Made by a program: the position numbers and the translations under genes
Part shown: positions 35,505 through 44,604 of the stretch, in pieces
Layout: every line of letters starts with the position of its first letter
How positions within the stretch are numbered: position 1 is the stretch's first letter
Notes under the pieces: model-generated
What the model was told of the DNA's origin: nothing
Databases searched by the model: none
Seen by the model: only the letters and a program-made list of their open reading frames with translations
Assembly (NCBI RefSeq): GCF_001898575.1
Contig: NZ_MKUD01000027.1
Span: forward strand, 1 to 64,000
Length of the DNA stretch: 64,000 nt
Reading direction: 5' to 3'
Origin: Spirosoma sp. 48-14
Lineage (GTDB): Bacteria; Bacteroidota; Bacteroidia; Cytophagales; Spirosomataceae

Positions 35505-35732
35505 GTTTTCTGCTATTGTATTGAATAAATGTCCATCGTCGGAGGCTACCCATTAGCAACCTGCGATTGATGAGACAAAAATGGGGTATTCAATAGCCGA
35601 AAAGAATGGAGAATCAACGCATTGACATGGACACTTTTTCTGCTAAATACGCAGACCATAAGCAATCAGATAAATCATAGAAGTTATTCGAGTTCGTCAA
35701 CTTACAGCGTCTTACACAGTTAGAGTGAGGGA

Positions 35733-35831
35733 AGATTCTCAAATCTGCCCTTGGTGAGGTTTCTCAAAACCGAGCCAGATATACCGTTCGGTTTTGAGAA
35801 ACCTCACATGGCAGGTTGTAAGAACCTGCCA
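35733..35831. repeat. Hairpin repeat cluster (loop CTCA/TGAG family)
   Basis: This 364-base gap holds three structures. 35733-35746 is AGATT-CTCA-AATCT. GTGAGGTTTCTCAAAACCGA at 35755-35774 and its exact complement at about 35788-35807 form a long arm pair, each arm itself a small GGTTT hairpin. 35809-35831 is a 9-bp stem (TGGCAGGTT with AACCTGCCA). The remaining bases show no gene. Confidence 0.85.
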
Positions 35832-35868
35832 CCACGAACGCAAACACCTTCTAACCATCTGTGTTGTA

Positions 35869-36966
35869 TCATTTGCCAGTTACCAGTTTGCCAGAAGTGG
35901 AACGCAGGTAAAGAGTGGCAATTTCTTTGGCGATCTGTTCGGGGAGCGCCTGCTCGCTATTGGTTAGCACGATGACCGCCAGCCCGGCCTGTGGAAAACG
36001 GGCGTACTCCGTTCGGAAACCAGGGAGTGAACCTCCATGATGAATCCAGGATGTACCCATCAGCGTATCGACTCGCCAGCCCAGGCCATACGGGTAAGGC
36101 GTCCCATCTTTCAGGACGAAGGGCTTCAGCATTTCTTTCTGACTGGCCTCGGTCAGGATTTTCGTTGTGCCTAGCGCGGCTTCCCATTTGGCTAAATCCA
36201 GTACGGTCGACAGAAAGGCCCCGCTCGGGCGTAAGGCGCGGTAAGGAATAGCGCGGTGCAGATGATCTTTTTCCCACTCATAGCCGTCTACCCGATTCGG
36301 TACCACTTCGCTCAGGGTTGTCGTGCGGGTAGCAGTCAGACCAGCCGGTTTGAAAATCCGATCTTTCAGAAACGTTGACCAGGGTTGCCCCGATACTTTG
36401 CGAATAATATCGGCCAGCGCAAAATAACCGACGTTGCAATATTGCCATTTGGTGCCAATAGGAAACTGGAGTGGCAACGGGAAAGCCGATTGAACGACTA
36501 CCGAATCGGGCTGAATTTTAGTGGGGTCAAAAGCGGGGGCTTCCCGAACGATGCCCGACGTATGCGAAAGCAGGTGACGCAACGTGATACCTTGCCAGGT
36601 CTGTGGAGCCTGTGGGTAGTAGGTATGGATGTCATCATCGAGCGAGAGTTTTCCTTCCTGCGCTAAAATCAGAATGCCCGATGCGATAAACTGTTTACTG
36701 ACCGACGCGATAGCATAGACGCTTTGCGGAGTAGCGGGTACGTTTAGTTCGACATTTGCCAGTCCATACCCTTTGCTCAGGACGACTGCTCCCTGCCGAA
36801 CCACCGCAATCGAAATGCCCGGAATGTGTTTGGTTCGCATGTGACTCTGAACAATGGCATCGACACTATCGGCTGGAACTGAACTGGCTGTTTGGGCCCA
36901 ACTGGTCTGTATCAGGAAAAGTAAAGCGAGTAAACCACCAAAGCGGCTTTTGTGTGACAAGTTCAT
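35869..36966 (-). CDS. Secreted serine hydrolase (class C beta-lactamase/PBP4*-like)
   Basis: 365 residues with a signal peptide (GLLALLFLIQTSWAQT). The serine beta-lactamase/DD-peptidase motifs are present: SxxK as Ser88-V-S-Lys91, YxN as Tyr176-C-Asn178 and HxG as His310-G-G312. Proteins of this group are most often peptidases, esterases or D-aminopeptidases and only rarely true beta-lactamases. Periplasmic. An M20 peptidase gene lies upstream on the same strand, with about 75 bases between. Confidence 0.92.
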   Translation of the reverse strand: MNLSHKSRFGGLLALLFLIQTSWAQTASSVPADSVDAIVQSHMRTKHIPGISIAVVRQGAVVLSKGYGLANVELNVPATPQSVYAIASVSKQFIASGILILAQEGKLSLDDDIHTYYPQAPQTWQGITLRHLLSHTSGIVREAPAFDPTKIQPDSVVVQSAFPLPLQFPIGTKWQYCNVGYFALADIIRKVSGQPWSTFLKDRIFKPAGLTATRTTTLSEVVPNRVDGYEWEKDHLHRAIPYRALRPSGAFLSTVLDLAKWEAALGTTKILTEASQKEMLKPFVLKDGTPYPYGLGWRVDTLMGTSWIHHGGSLPGFRTEYARFPQAGLAVIVLTNSEQALPEQIAKEIATLYLRSTSGKLVTGK

Positions 36967-37040
36967 AGAATGAGAGGAAGTTATAAGCGTGACTAGATAA
37001 CGTTACTGGATAATGAATCATGGAAAATGTGCTTTGACGC

Positions 37041-38189
37041 TTATTCCTGATTTCTATGTATTCGTTCGATCAGATTAAAAAAAAGCTGCGCGGCTGGTTC
37101 AATCAGTTCGTCGTTGAAATCATAATCGTCGTTATGGAGGGCAGGCGAATTTACACCCGCTCCGATGCCAAACATGGCTCCTTTGTAACGTTGCGTGAAC
37201 AACCCAAAATCTTCGCCCCATTTGAACGGCTCCTGTTTTTCGAGGAAGGGATAGCCTAACCTGTGGGCACTTTGTTTGATCTGTTCAAATGTTTTCGGGT
37301 CGTTTTCATTGGCAAAGAATGCTTCGGTGTAAGTCGTTTGCGTGTCGATACCGCTTCCGGCTGTTAGGGCTAGCAATACCGATTCTAACTGATTCGTTAG
37401 CCATTCCATTTTAAGAGCCGTACGTGTCCGAAGGGTCAGATGAACTTCGCCATACCCCGCTGAAATCCCGTATGATTTTTCGCCCATTGTCGTATGAACG
37501 GGTGTGATAAGCGTAAACTCATCGGAAGCGGGATCCGGGTTTTGCAACGTTCTGGCTTTAAGCATGAATTCCGCCATTACATACGCTGGATTGATGCCTT
37601 TTTCGGGTTCGGCCGAGTGAGAAACCTTCCCGGTAAACGCCACAATCATACTAAGCACCGATGCCGTAAACGGCCCCGATTTGCAGACAATAACGCCTTG
37701 TTCATAGCCCGGCAGATTATGGAGGGCAAAGACCTGGTCGGGTTGGATGGTTGCAAAAAGGGGATCGTTAATTACGGCCTGAGCACCCTGCCCGGTTTCC
37801 TCGGCCGGCTGAAAAAGCAAGTAAACGGCTCCGCTGGTAACGGGCTTTTCATCCAGTAAAGCCGCTACTCTTGCCAGAATAGCCGTGTGGCCATCGTGCC
37901 CACATTTGTGCGAAACGCCCGCAATCTGCGACCGATGGGCGAATCTATTGACTTCCTGAATAGGCAGCGCATCGGTGTCGGCCCGAATGAGTGTGACGGC
38001 CCCCGTTTTGGCAGTTCCATATTGCAAAAGCAGTCCTGTACCACCTATGTCGTGCAGGGCATCTGGATGAAACTGACTCACAAACGTTTTGATGCGTTGT
38101 TGGGTCTGTACTTCCTGGCCGGACACTTCAGGGAACTGGTGCAATTCGCGTCGGAATTGGGTGAACCGATCCGTATTGGGTGTAGACAT
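37041..38189 (-). CDS. M20 family amidohydrolase (hippurate hydrolase/IAA-amino acid hydrolase type)
   Basis: 382 residues, starting RELHQFPEVSGQEVQTQQRI, with the metal-binding CGHDGHTAIL and an EETGQGAQAV segment of the M20D group. These cytoplasmic dinuclear metal enzymes hydrolyse N-acyl amino acids. No signal peptide is seen. The gene starts 10 bases after the stop of a small membrane-protein gene on the same strand, suggesting cotranscription. Confidence 0.92.
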   Translation of the reverse strand: MSTPNTDRFTQFRRELHQFPEVSGQEVQTQQRIKTFVSQFHPDALHDIGGTGLLLQYGTAKTGAVTLIRADTDALPIQEVNRFAHRSQIAGVSHKCGHDGHTAILARVAALLDEKPVTSGAVYLLFQPAEETGQGAQAVINDPLFATIQPDQVFALHNLPGYEQGVIVCKSGPFTASVLSMIVAFTGKVSHSAEPEKGINPAYVMAEFMLKARTLQNPDPASDEFTLITPVHTTMGEKSYGISAGYGEVHLTLRTRTALKMEWLTNQLESVLLALTAGSGIDTQTTYTEAFFANENDPKTFEQIKQSAHRLGYPFLEKQEPFKWGEDFGLFTQRYKGAMFGIGAGVNSPALHNDDYDFNDELIEPAAQLFFNLIERIHRNQE

Positions 38190-38199
38190 AGCTGCGAAA

Positions 38200-38403
38200 T
38201 TAGTGCTTAAGCCACTCCCGAAAGCTGGTGGGTCGATGATCGATCAGACTGTAATAAACACCTAATACCGTGTTGATTAGTAGGCAGATAACAACCGTCA
38301 CGACCTGACCTCTTAGGCTCTTCATTGGAATGGCCATCCCAAACATGACCAGCCAGACAATGGTCATTAATACAGCAATTACTATTTTCTTAAATCTTTT
38401 CAT
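38200..38403 (-). CDS. Small two-helix membrane protein, unknown function
   Basis: 67 residues with a basic N-terminus (MKRFKK) and two hydrophobic stretches (about 7-26 and 34-52) around a short Lys/Arg loop, ending FREWLKH. No family recognised. The tight 10-base spacing to the M20 gene and its membrane-protein composition support a real gene. Confidence 0.6.
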   Translation of the reverse strand: MKRFKKIVIAVLMTIVWLVMFGMAIPMKSLRGQVVTVVICLLINTVLGVYYSLIDHRPTSFREWLKH

Positions 38404-38480
38404 TAAAAGTAGCTTATATATCAGATTGCATGCTACTAAGCTTGATGTTTAGTCGGCTTATAAAATCACACCAGACTATT

Positions 38481-38511
38481 TTGTATTCTGTATTGATTAG
38501 TTATACTTTTA
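38481..38511 (+). promoter_or_regulatory. Candidate promoter of the AT-rich orphan gene
   Basis: TTG at 38481-38483, a 20-base spacer, then TACTTTTA at 38504-38511, one base off TAnnTTTG. The predicted start of transcription is within a few bases of the ATG at 38519, so a very short or absent leader is likely. Confidence 0.45.
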
Positions 38512-38518
38512 CACGATT

Positions 38519-39721
38519 ATGTGTAAATATTTTGTTTTGTTTGTTGCTATAATAGCCCAATGTACAAAAATATTTGGGCAAACGGGTTGGGTATCAGGCC
38601 ATATTAAGCTAATTAACAGTGATTCACTACAAGGAGAAGTGTTCAATAAAGAATGGGATACTTCCCCCTCATATATTACGTTTCGCTACTTATCTGGTGA
38701 AAAGATTCGCATAAATGTAAAAGAAATAAAGGCTGTATATTTTCCACTAACCCAGGAATTATATGAACAACATACCCCGTTGTTAGAAACTTCTTCGAAT
38801 GATGTAAACTTATTAAGCTATAGTGAAACACTACGCTTTGAACGGGATACCATTTTAGCCCAAAGGATAGTTTCAGGACCAATCAATCTTTATCGTTATA
38901 AGTCTTCTACCGGCCGAGTGCACTTACTGATTCAGAGTCAAGCGGATACTTTGCAGGATTTAGTGTATCGGCGATATCTATATAATGGAACAAATACGGT
39001 AAAAGAGATACCATTGTTCAAATATCAGCTTAATCGTTTACTGGTCAATAATCCCTTCCTTGTGTCAAAAATTCCACAACTTGATTTTGATGAAACAGCG
39101 ATTACAAAGCTTATTGTGGCCTATAATCATTCTAAAAATGGCTTACCAGAATCTATAAAACCAATTAAAAAGCCTCTCCTAGTCGAAATAGGGATGGTTT
39201 TTGGTCTCTCTGTAACGAAAATGCAGTATAGGTACTTAGATTTAAAGGTAAACTTCCCCGTTGGAATCAATCCCTACTTAGGTATATTTGCCAATATCCC
39301 CTTAGCCCGTAATCGCCAACAATGGTCGTTTTACAATGAATTAGCAGGCAAGTTTTACCACGGCAATACCACAGCTCCTTTCTATAATTCAAATACTTCA
39401 TCTATTGTCTACAACCCAATTCAGATTGCCCTTGGTTATGTAAAGTTAATTACCACTATTCGATGGCAAACCCCTAAAAAACATGTCGTGCGTCCATTTT
39501 TGACGGCTGGTTTTACAAATGGGCTTGCACTTCGATTAAAAAGCGATTTTGCAATCGCAGGTGATCGGCATTATGAATTGGGTTTTATAGCGAGCGCTGG
39601 TTTGCATTGGAACAAGTGGTCTGTGGAAGCACGATATGAGCGCAGTAACGGTACTGCAAATGCTTTATACGTTTCCTCTCCAACAAACTCCATGTATGGG
39701 TTAATGGCTTACTGCTTTTAA
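38519..39721 (+). CDS. AT-rich secreted protein with probable outer-membrane barrel, unknown function
   Basis: 400 residues beginning with a signal peptide (FVLFVAIIAQCTKIFGQT). Residues about 20-200 include a YITFRYLSGEKIRINVKEIK-type segment. From about 220 the pattern is alternating beta strands (LVEIGMVFGLSV, GIFANIPLA, FLTAGFTNGLALRLK, EARYERSNGTANALYVS, ending MYGLMAYCF), suggesting an outer-membrane beta-barrel with a terminal aromatic residue. Codon use is visibly more AT-rich than its neighbours, consistent with horizontal origin. No named family recognised. Confidence 0.8.
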   Translation: MCKYFVLFVAIIAQCTKIFGQTGWVSGHIKLINSDSLQGEVFNKEWDTSPSYITFRYLSGEKIRINVKEIKAVYFPLTQELYEQHTPLLETSSNDVNLLSYSETLRFERDTILAQRIVSGPINLYRYKSSTGRVHLLIQSQADTLQDLVYRRYLYNGTNTVKEIPLFKYQLNRLLVNNPFLVSKIPQLDFDETAITKLIVAYNHSKNGLPESIKPIKKPLLVEIGMVFGLSVTKMQYRYLDLKVNFPVGINPYLGIFANIPLARNRQQWSFYNELAGKFYHGNTTAPFYNSNTSSIVYNPIQIALGYVKLITTIRWQTPKKHVVRPFLTAGFTNGLALRLKSDFAIAGDRHYELGFIASAGLHWNKWSVEARYERSNGTANALYVSSPTNSMYGLMAYCF

Positions 39722-39726
39722 TATTC

Positions 39727-41268
39727 CTACCGGCTTCCTGAATACTTGGCGGGAGCACTATTTTTCGGAATGCTTTTCTGGATGAATTTCCGCAGGTTCT
39801 CGTTGCTGGTGGCCAGGTCTTCTTTGCGGAGGTACATCATGTGGCCGCTCCGGTAGCCTTCCCAATCCATCCGGTCTTTCAGCTTGCCGCTGGCGTCAAT
39901 TTGCCACATGCTGTATTTGGCATTGAAGTAATCACAGGCTCCGTCATAATAGCCCGACTGTACCAACAGATGCAGATACGGATTCTGGTTCATGGCCTGA
40001 CGCAGATTTTCGCCTGTGTGATTGTTGGTATTGTCCCACGGAAAGGTAGGGCCAAACATGTAGTATTTCAGGTCCGTTTTGTAGTTCAACTCGTCGCGCA
40101 TGAACATATTGATGGCGGGCGTGAATGAGTGCAGCCAGGACGTCAGTTCGGAATTGTACTCAGGACTAACCCCCGCATCCTTGCTATCGAGACCCAGGTA
40201 GCGCGAATCCAGTCGCCCGACGGTTTGGCCCCGGCCCCGTAATAATTCTTTCCAGAAGAAGTTCGTTGGTACGTCCAGATTCTGTTGTAATACAGCCGTT
40301 TCCGACAAACCGGAATAACGGGCCACTTTAGCGGCAATGTCTTTACGTTTCTGGTCGCTGATGGAACCGCCCAGAGCCAGTGCAGGCAGGTACTCCTGAA
40401 TGGTGAATGTTTCGACTTCGGGCAGCAGATCAGTTAAATCTTTTTTCTGCAAATCGGCAGGTAAGGCTTTATGATACCAGGCTGTGGCCGTAAAATAGGG
40501 TAGTTTCAAAACACCCTGGGCCGGTCCATCCCGCTCGATGCCCAGGCTCGTGGGCGAAACCAGAATCACACCGTTCAGATACATCCAGTGGGCGTTCTGC
40601 AATTCCAGCGCCAACCCCGACACGCGTGTAGTACCGTAGCTTTCGCCAATCAGGTACTTAGGCGAAGCCCAGCGATTATACCGACTCACGAAGGTATTGA
40701 TCCAGTCGGCCAGGTATTTGATGTCGGCATTAACGCCAAAGAATAGCTTAGCCGCCGGAACATCTTTATTGACGGGTCGAGAAAAGCCCGTATTGACCGG
40801 ATCGACGTATACAATGTCGGCTACGTCCAATATCGAATGAGGGTTGTCTTTGATACCATAAGGCTGAACGGGATAGCCTTCATCATCGACTTTCAGAATA
40901 CGGGGACCTGTATACCCAATCATCATCCAGACCGATGCTGTACCGGGGCCTCCGTTGAACGAAATGACGAGGGGGCGGCTGGCCCGGTCAGTTACATCGG
41001 AGCGCTCGAAATACGTAAAAAACACCCCGGCCACAGGTTTACCTTCTTCGTCCCAAACGGGAATGGTGCCTGCGGTGGCTTTGTACGGCACACGTTGCCC
41101 TTTGATGGTTACCTGTCCATTGGTTACCACCTGTGAGTCGATATTCAGGGTACGGGAGGCTGGTTTGTCGTCTTTGGGTTTTGGCGTTTCAGTCGTTGTC
41201 GGCTTTTGCGCATGGGTGTGTATCAGGCTGGAAAAGGCAATGAGCAACGGCAGGAAGAAGTGTTTCAT
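39727..41268 (-). CDS. Secreted S10 serine carboxypeptidase
   Basis: 513 residues with a signal peptide (FFLPLLIAFSSLIHTHAQ). S10 hallmarks are clear: NGGPGTASV at 105-113 and the nucleophile Ser210 in GESYGTT. The insert and C-terminal part (GHMMYLRKEDL) contain the catalytic His of the family. S10 enzymes remove C-terminal residues at acidic pH; bacterial members are exported. The gene converges with the orphan plus-strand gene, with only five bases between stops. Confidence 0.92.
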   Translation of the reverse strand: MKHFFLPLLIAFSSLIHTHAQKPTTTETPKPKDDKPASRTLNIDSQVVTNGQVTIKGQRVPYKATAGTIPVWDEEGKPVAGVFFTYFERSDVTDRASRPLVISFNGGPGTASVWMMIGYTGPRILKVDDEGYPVQPYGIKDNPHSILDVADIVYVDPVNTGFSRPVNKDVPAAKLFFGVNADIKYLADWINTFVSRYNRWASPKYLIGESYGTTRVSGLALELQNAHWMYLNGVILVSPTSLGIERDGPAQGVLKLPYFTATAWYHKALPADLQKKDLTDLLPEVETFTIQEYLPALALGGSISDQKRKDIAAKVARYSGLSETAVLQQNLDVPTNFFWKELLRGRGQTVGRLDSRYLGLDSKDAGVSPEYNSELTSWLHSFTPAINMFMRDELNYKTDLKYYMFGPTFPWDNTNNHTGENLRQAMNQNPYLHLLVQSGYYDGACDYFNAKYSMWQIDASGKLKDRMDWEGYRSGHMMYLRKEDLATSNENLRKFIQKSIPKNSAPAKYSGSR

Positions 41269-41425
41269 GAGTACGGAATTGGTAATGAGTGAAGCGGATA
41301 CGCTGTCGTAAGACTGAATCCTATTTTTTGACCGAATATAGTTAGAATGCCCCTAAAATAGGCGCTTAGGCGTTTATTCGAAAGCGACTGCTTAAGGTGA
41401 AATCTAAACAGGGAGTATAATGTGC

Positions 41426-41470
41426 TGTCAGATTCTTCAATCTGACAAGTTAGGTTTCTCAAAACCTAAC
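41426..41470. repeat. Paired hairpins (loop CTTC and CTCA)
   Basis: Between the divergent S10 and M20 genes (41269-41609). Hairpin 1 is TGTCAGATT-CTTC-AATCTGACA (41426-41447) and hairpin 2 is GTTAGGTTT-CTCA-AAACCTAAC (41449-41470). Both have perfect 9-bp stems. Hairpin 1 has the same stem as 16439-16460 except for one compensating base-pair change. Nothing else is seen in this gap. Confidence 0.88.
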
Positions 41471-41609
41471 GATGCAATAGGTACTCTGAGAGGCAATAGA
41501 AAATTTTGATATTTTGGAAAAGAATAGAGTAAAAGTTGGATTTAATTAAATGAGATGATCGAAGCCATCTATTTTTCTGTATTTTGGTCCATTCGCCAAG
41601 CAAACTACC

Positions 41610-42884
41610 ATGAAAAAACTCTTCCTGTGCTGCGTACTAGCCAGTTTTGGGGCTTCGGCCCAGTCGCTCTCTAAGCCCGAGCAAAGCATCATTGCCTCTG
41701 TAAAAAAGAATATGCCCGCAACCGAAGCATTTCTGGAAAAAGTGGTCAACATCAACAGCGGCACTCTGAATAAAGAAGGGGTTCGGCAGGTCGGTAAGCT
41801 GATGTCCGACGAATTTGATAAGCTGGGGTTTAAAACCGAATGGGTTACCTTACCCGACTCGCTGAATCGGGCGGGACATCTGGTGGCTACCCGGCAGGGG
41901 AAAAAAGGCAAAAAGCTTTTCCTGATCGGGCACCTGGATACGGTTTTTGAAAAGAGTCTGCCGATGGAGCCTTATACGCGGGTCAACGATTCGACGATAG
42001 CTGGGCAGGGTGTCAACGATATGAAAGGGGGCGATGTGGTGGTGATTGCCGCTTTGAAAGCTCTGCACGAACAGAAATTGCTGGATGATACATCCATTAC
42101 CATTTATTTCACGGGCGATGAAGAAAGCTCAGGTGGTCCCGAAAGTCGGCGGGATTTTATTGAGCGAGCCCGCCAATGTGATGTAGCCCTCGGGTTCGAA
42201 AGTGCACAAGGCTTGCGCTACGTAACTACCGGGCGTCGTGGGGCCAGTGGCTGGACATTGAACGTAAAAGCACGTTCAGGCCATTCATCGCGGATTTTCA
42301 GCGATCTGGGTTACGGAGCTATCTATGAGGCCGCCCGTATTCTGACGGAGTTTCGACGGACATTAGGGCAGGAGCAATACCTGACATTTAACCCCGGCCT
42401 GATCGTGGGTGGAGCCGAGGTGAAGTACGACGAAAAAACAGCTAAAGCGGTTGTTGATGGTAAAACGAACATCGTGGCCGGAACAGCACTGGTGAAAGGA
42501 GATTTACGATTTCTGACTGAAGCTCAGAAGGAAAAAGCGCGGGCTAAAATGCGTGAAATCGTAGACAAAAGCCTGCCCCTGACCAAAGCAACGATTTCCT
42601 TTACCGATGGTATTCCGGGTATGGAGCCGACCGCTGCTAATGACGAATTACGGAAACAGGTCGATAAAATCAGTCGGGATATGGGCATTGGCCCGGTTGA
42701 AGCCTTCGACCCCGGTGCCCGTGGCGCGGGGGATATTTCCTTTGTGGCTCAATACATGCCTTGCCTGGATGGGTTGGGTGCATCGGGTAAGGGCGCTCAT
42801 AGCATCGAAGAGACCATGAATAGCAAGGAGTTTCCATTGCTGATTCAGCGAGCAGCGGTGATGATCTACCGTATGACCCGCTAA
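41610..42884 (+). CDS. Secreted M20 family glutamate carboxypeptidase-like peptidase
   Basis: 424 residues with a signal peptide (LFLCCVLASFGASAQS). The M20A/CPG2-type metal site is visible: GHLDTVFEK, GQGVNDMKGGD, TGDEESSGGPES and the closing GKGAHSIEETM. Relatives release C-terminal glutamate from peptides or folates, or cleave dipeptides. Likely periplasmic. It stands divergent from the S10 gene with a hairpin pair between them. Confidence 0.93.
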   Translation: MKKLFLCCVLASFGASAQSLSKPEQSIIASVKKNMPATEAFLEKVVNINSGTLNKEGVRQVGKLMSDEFDKLGFKTEWVTLPDSLNRAGHLVATRQGKKGKKLFLIGHLDTVFEKSLPMEPYTRVNDSTIAGQGVNDMKGGDVVVIAALKALHEQKLLDDTSITIYFTGDEESSGGPESRRDFIERARQCDVALGFESAQGLRYVTTGRRGASGWTLNVKARSGHSSRIFSDLGYGAIYEAARILTEFRRTLGQEQYLTFNPGLIVGGAEVKYDEKTAKAVVDGKTNIVAGTALVKGDLRFLTEAQKEKARAKMREIVDKSLPLTKATISFTDGIPGMEPTAANDELRKQVDKISRDMGIGPVEAFDPGARGAGDISFVAQYMPCLDGLGASGKGAHSIEETMNSKEFPLLIQRAAVMIYRMTR

Positions 42885-43044
42885 TAAGATAACAGATCGA
42901 AGAATCTGACTCCACAGGAATACGGGAGAAGCTCTTCTCCGACCTCATAAACTTGGGGCTTGCTGACCATTCCGTTTGGTTATCGGCATCACTATTTATC
43001 ATGCAAAGGACCGGGACAGGGCCGCTACATTTGTCCTGATGTCC

Positions 43045-43117
43045 TGTTTGCGTAACGCGGGTGAGAACCCGCCATTTTTAATCAATATCGCGGGTTCCCA
43101 CCCGCGTTACGCAAACA
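43045..43117. repeat. Nested hairpin repeat upstream of ferredoxin reductase gene
   Basis: A near-perfect 28-bp inverted repeat: 43045-43072 pairs with 43090-43117 with one mismatch. Each arm contains its own small hairpin: GCGGGT-GAGA-ACCCGC at 43057-43072 and CGCGGGT-TCCC-ACCCGCG at 43089-43106. It lies 25 bases before the FNR start codon and may affect expression. Confidence 0.88.
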
Positions 43118-43141
43118 AGACTGCACTTTGTTCATAAAGAG

Positions 43142-44146
43142 ATGATAACGACAGATATTTGCATTATTGGGGCCGGGCCGGTGGGTCTGTTTGCCGTTTT
43201 TGAAGCAGGATTACTAAAAATGCGCTGCCACCTGATCGATGCGCTGCCACAGGTGGGTGGACAGCTTTCTGAAATCTATCCACAAAAGCCGATCTACGAT
43301 ATTCCGGGCTATCCGGAAGTAAAAGCGCAAACGCTGGTCGATAACCTGATGGATCAGATTGCGCCCTTCAAACCGGGCTTCACGCTGGGCGAACGAGTAG
43401 AGTCCCTGGAAAAGCAGGATGATGGCTCGTATGTGATTACTACCAACGAAGGGACAGCCGTTCATTGTCAGGTCGTTGTAATTGCCGGTGGATTGGGTTG
43501 TTTTGAACCACGCAAACCCGAAATTACCAACCTGGAGCAGTTTGAAGGCAAAGGCGTTGCCTACATGGTGAAAAACCCGGAGCTATTTCGCGATCGTCGG
43601 GTAGTCCTAGCCGGTGGGGGAGACTCCGCTCTCGACTGGACGATCTTTCTGGCCGATATTGCGCAGGAGGTTACGCTCATTCACCGGAGCGATTCATTTC
43701 GGGGAGCGCCCGATTCGGCCGAAAAAGTCGTTGAACTGGCTCGTCAGGGACGCATCAAACTCCTGCTTCAATCGAACATCACGAGTATACAGGGCAATGG
43801 ACATTTGAAAGAGGTGAGTGTTACGGCCAAAGATAAGTCGGTGCAGATACTGGCTGCTGATCACCTGATTCCGCTATTCGGTTTAACCCCAAAACTTGGC
43901 CCTATTGCCGACTGGGGATTGCATATCGACAAATCGGCTATCAGCGTCAATACGGTTGATTACTCGACCAATGTTGAACGCATCTACGCCATTGGTGATA
44001 TCAATACCTATCCGGGTAAGCTCAAACTGATTCTCTGTGGTTTTCACGAGGCCGCGTTGATGTGTCAGAGTGCGTTCCAGTATGTGTATCCGAACCAAAA
44101 GCTAAGTTTCAAATACACGACCGTAAACGGTGTACCTACTTTTTAA
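43142..44146 (+). CDS. Ferredoxin-NADP reductase, thioredoxin-reductase-like type
   Basis: 334 residues with an N-terminal FAD-binding GAGPVGLFAVFEAGLLKM, a central NADPH-binding motif VLAGGGDSALDW and a C-terminal FAD motif YAIGDINTYPGKLKLI. The CxxC of thioredoxin reductases is absent, as in YumC-type FNR. It transfers electrons between NADP(H) and ferredoxin/flavodoxin. The ferredoxin gene follows 56 bases downstream and is its likely partner. Confidence 0.93.
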   Translation: MITTDICIIGAGPVGLFAVFEAGLLKMRCHLIDALPQVGGQLSEIYPQKPIYDIPGYPEVKAQTLVDNLMDQIAPFKPGFTLGERVESLEKQDDGSYVITTNEGTAVHCQVVVIAGGLGCFEPRKPEITNLEQFEGKGVAYMVKNPELFRDRRVVLAGGGDSALDWTIFLADIAQEVTLIHRSDSFRGAPDSAEKVVELARQGRIKLLLQSNITSIQGNGHLKEVSVTAKDKSVQILAADHLIPLFGLTPKLGPIADWGLHIDKSAISVNTVDYSTNVERIYAIGDINTYPGKLKLILCGFHEAALMCQSAFQYVYPNQKLSFKYTTVNGVPTF

Positions 44147-44202
44147 ATGGTTATTCGTTTTAGTGGTAGACGATAAGTGACAACGAATGACTACGAAATA
44201 CG

Positions 44203-44523
44203 ATGATTACATTCACAATAGAAGACCGCGACGGAACGCGGCAGGCGCTCGAAATACCAGAAGGTATTAACCTGAGTTTGATGGAAGTGCTGAAAGCATC
44301 GGACTACAACATTTTGGCAACGTGTGGGGGTATGGCCTTGTGCGCTACCTGTCATGTTCAGGTGCTCGAAGGGCTCGATGCCCTACCTCCGGCGCAGGAT
44401 GCTGAGCTGGATATGCTCGATACGTTACCCAACGCTGAATCAGATAGTCGGCTGGCCTGCCAGATCCGGGTCAATGAAACGCTGGAAGGAGCCCTTTTCG
44501 CCATCCGTGGAGAGGACCACTAG
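44203..44523 (+). CDS. [2Fe-2S] ferredoxin, adrenodoxin type
   Basis: 106 residues. Cluster ligands are Cys41, Cys47, Cys50 and Cys86 (C-x5-C-x2-C-x35-C) in TCGGMALCATCH and LACQIRV, the adrenodoxin/Fdx pattern. The start is 56 bases after the FNR stop, so they are probably cotranscribed and act as an electron-transfer pair, for example with a P450 or Fe-S assembly partner elsewhere in the genome. Confidence 0.93.
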   Translation: MITFTIEDRDGTRQALEIPEGINLSLMEVLKASDYNILATCGGMALCATCHVQVLEGLDALPPAQDAELDMLDTLPNAESDSRLACQIRVNETLEGALFAIRGEDH

Positions 44524-44604
44524 CTCTCAAATGAAACTTTATGCATGAGTTTTGACGGGCTTCCTGCTTTACGAGGCATAAACCTATTTTTTTTCATTTG
44601 TTGT

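Noticed and set aside
35869-36966. Calling the SxxK enzyme a true class C beta-lactamase
   Set aside because: The motifs are shared with many peptidases and esterases, and nothing else points to lactam resistance, so only the broad family is given.
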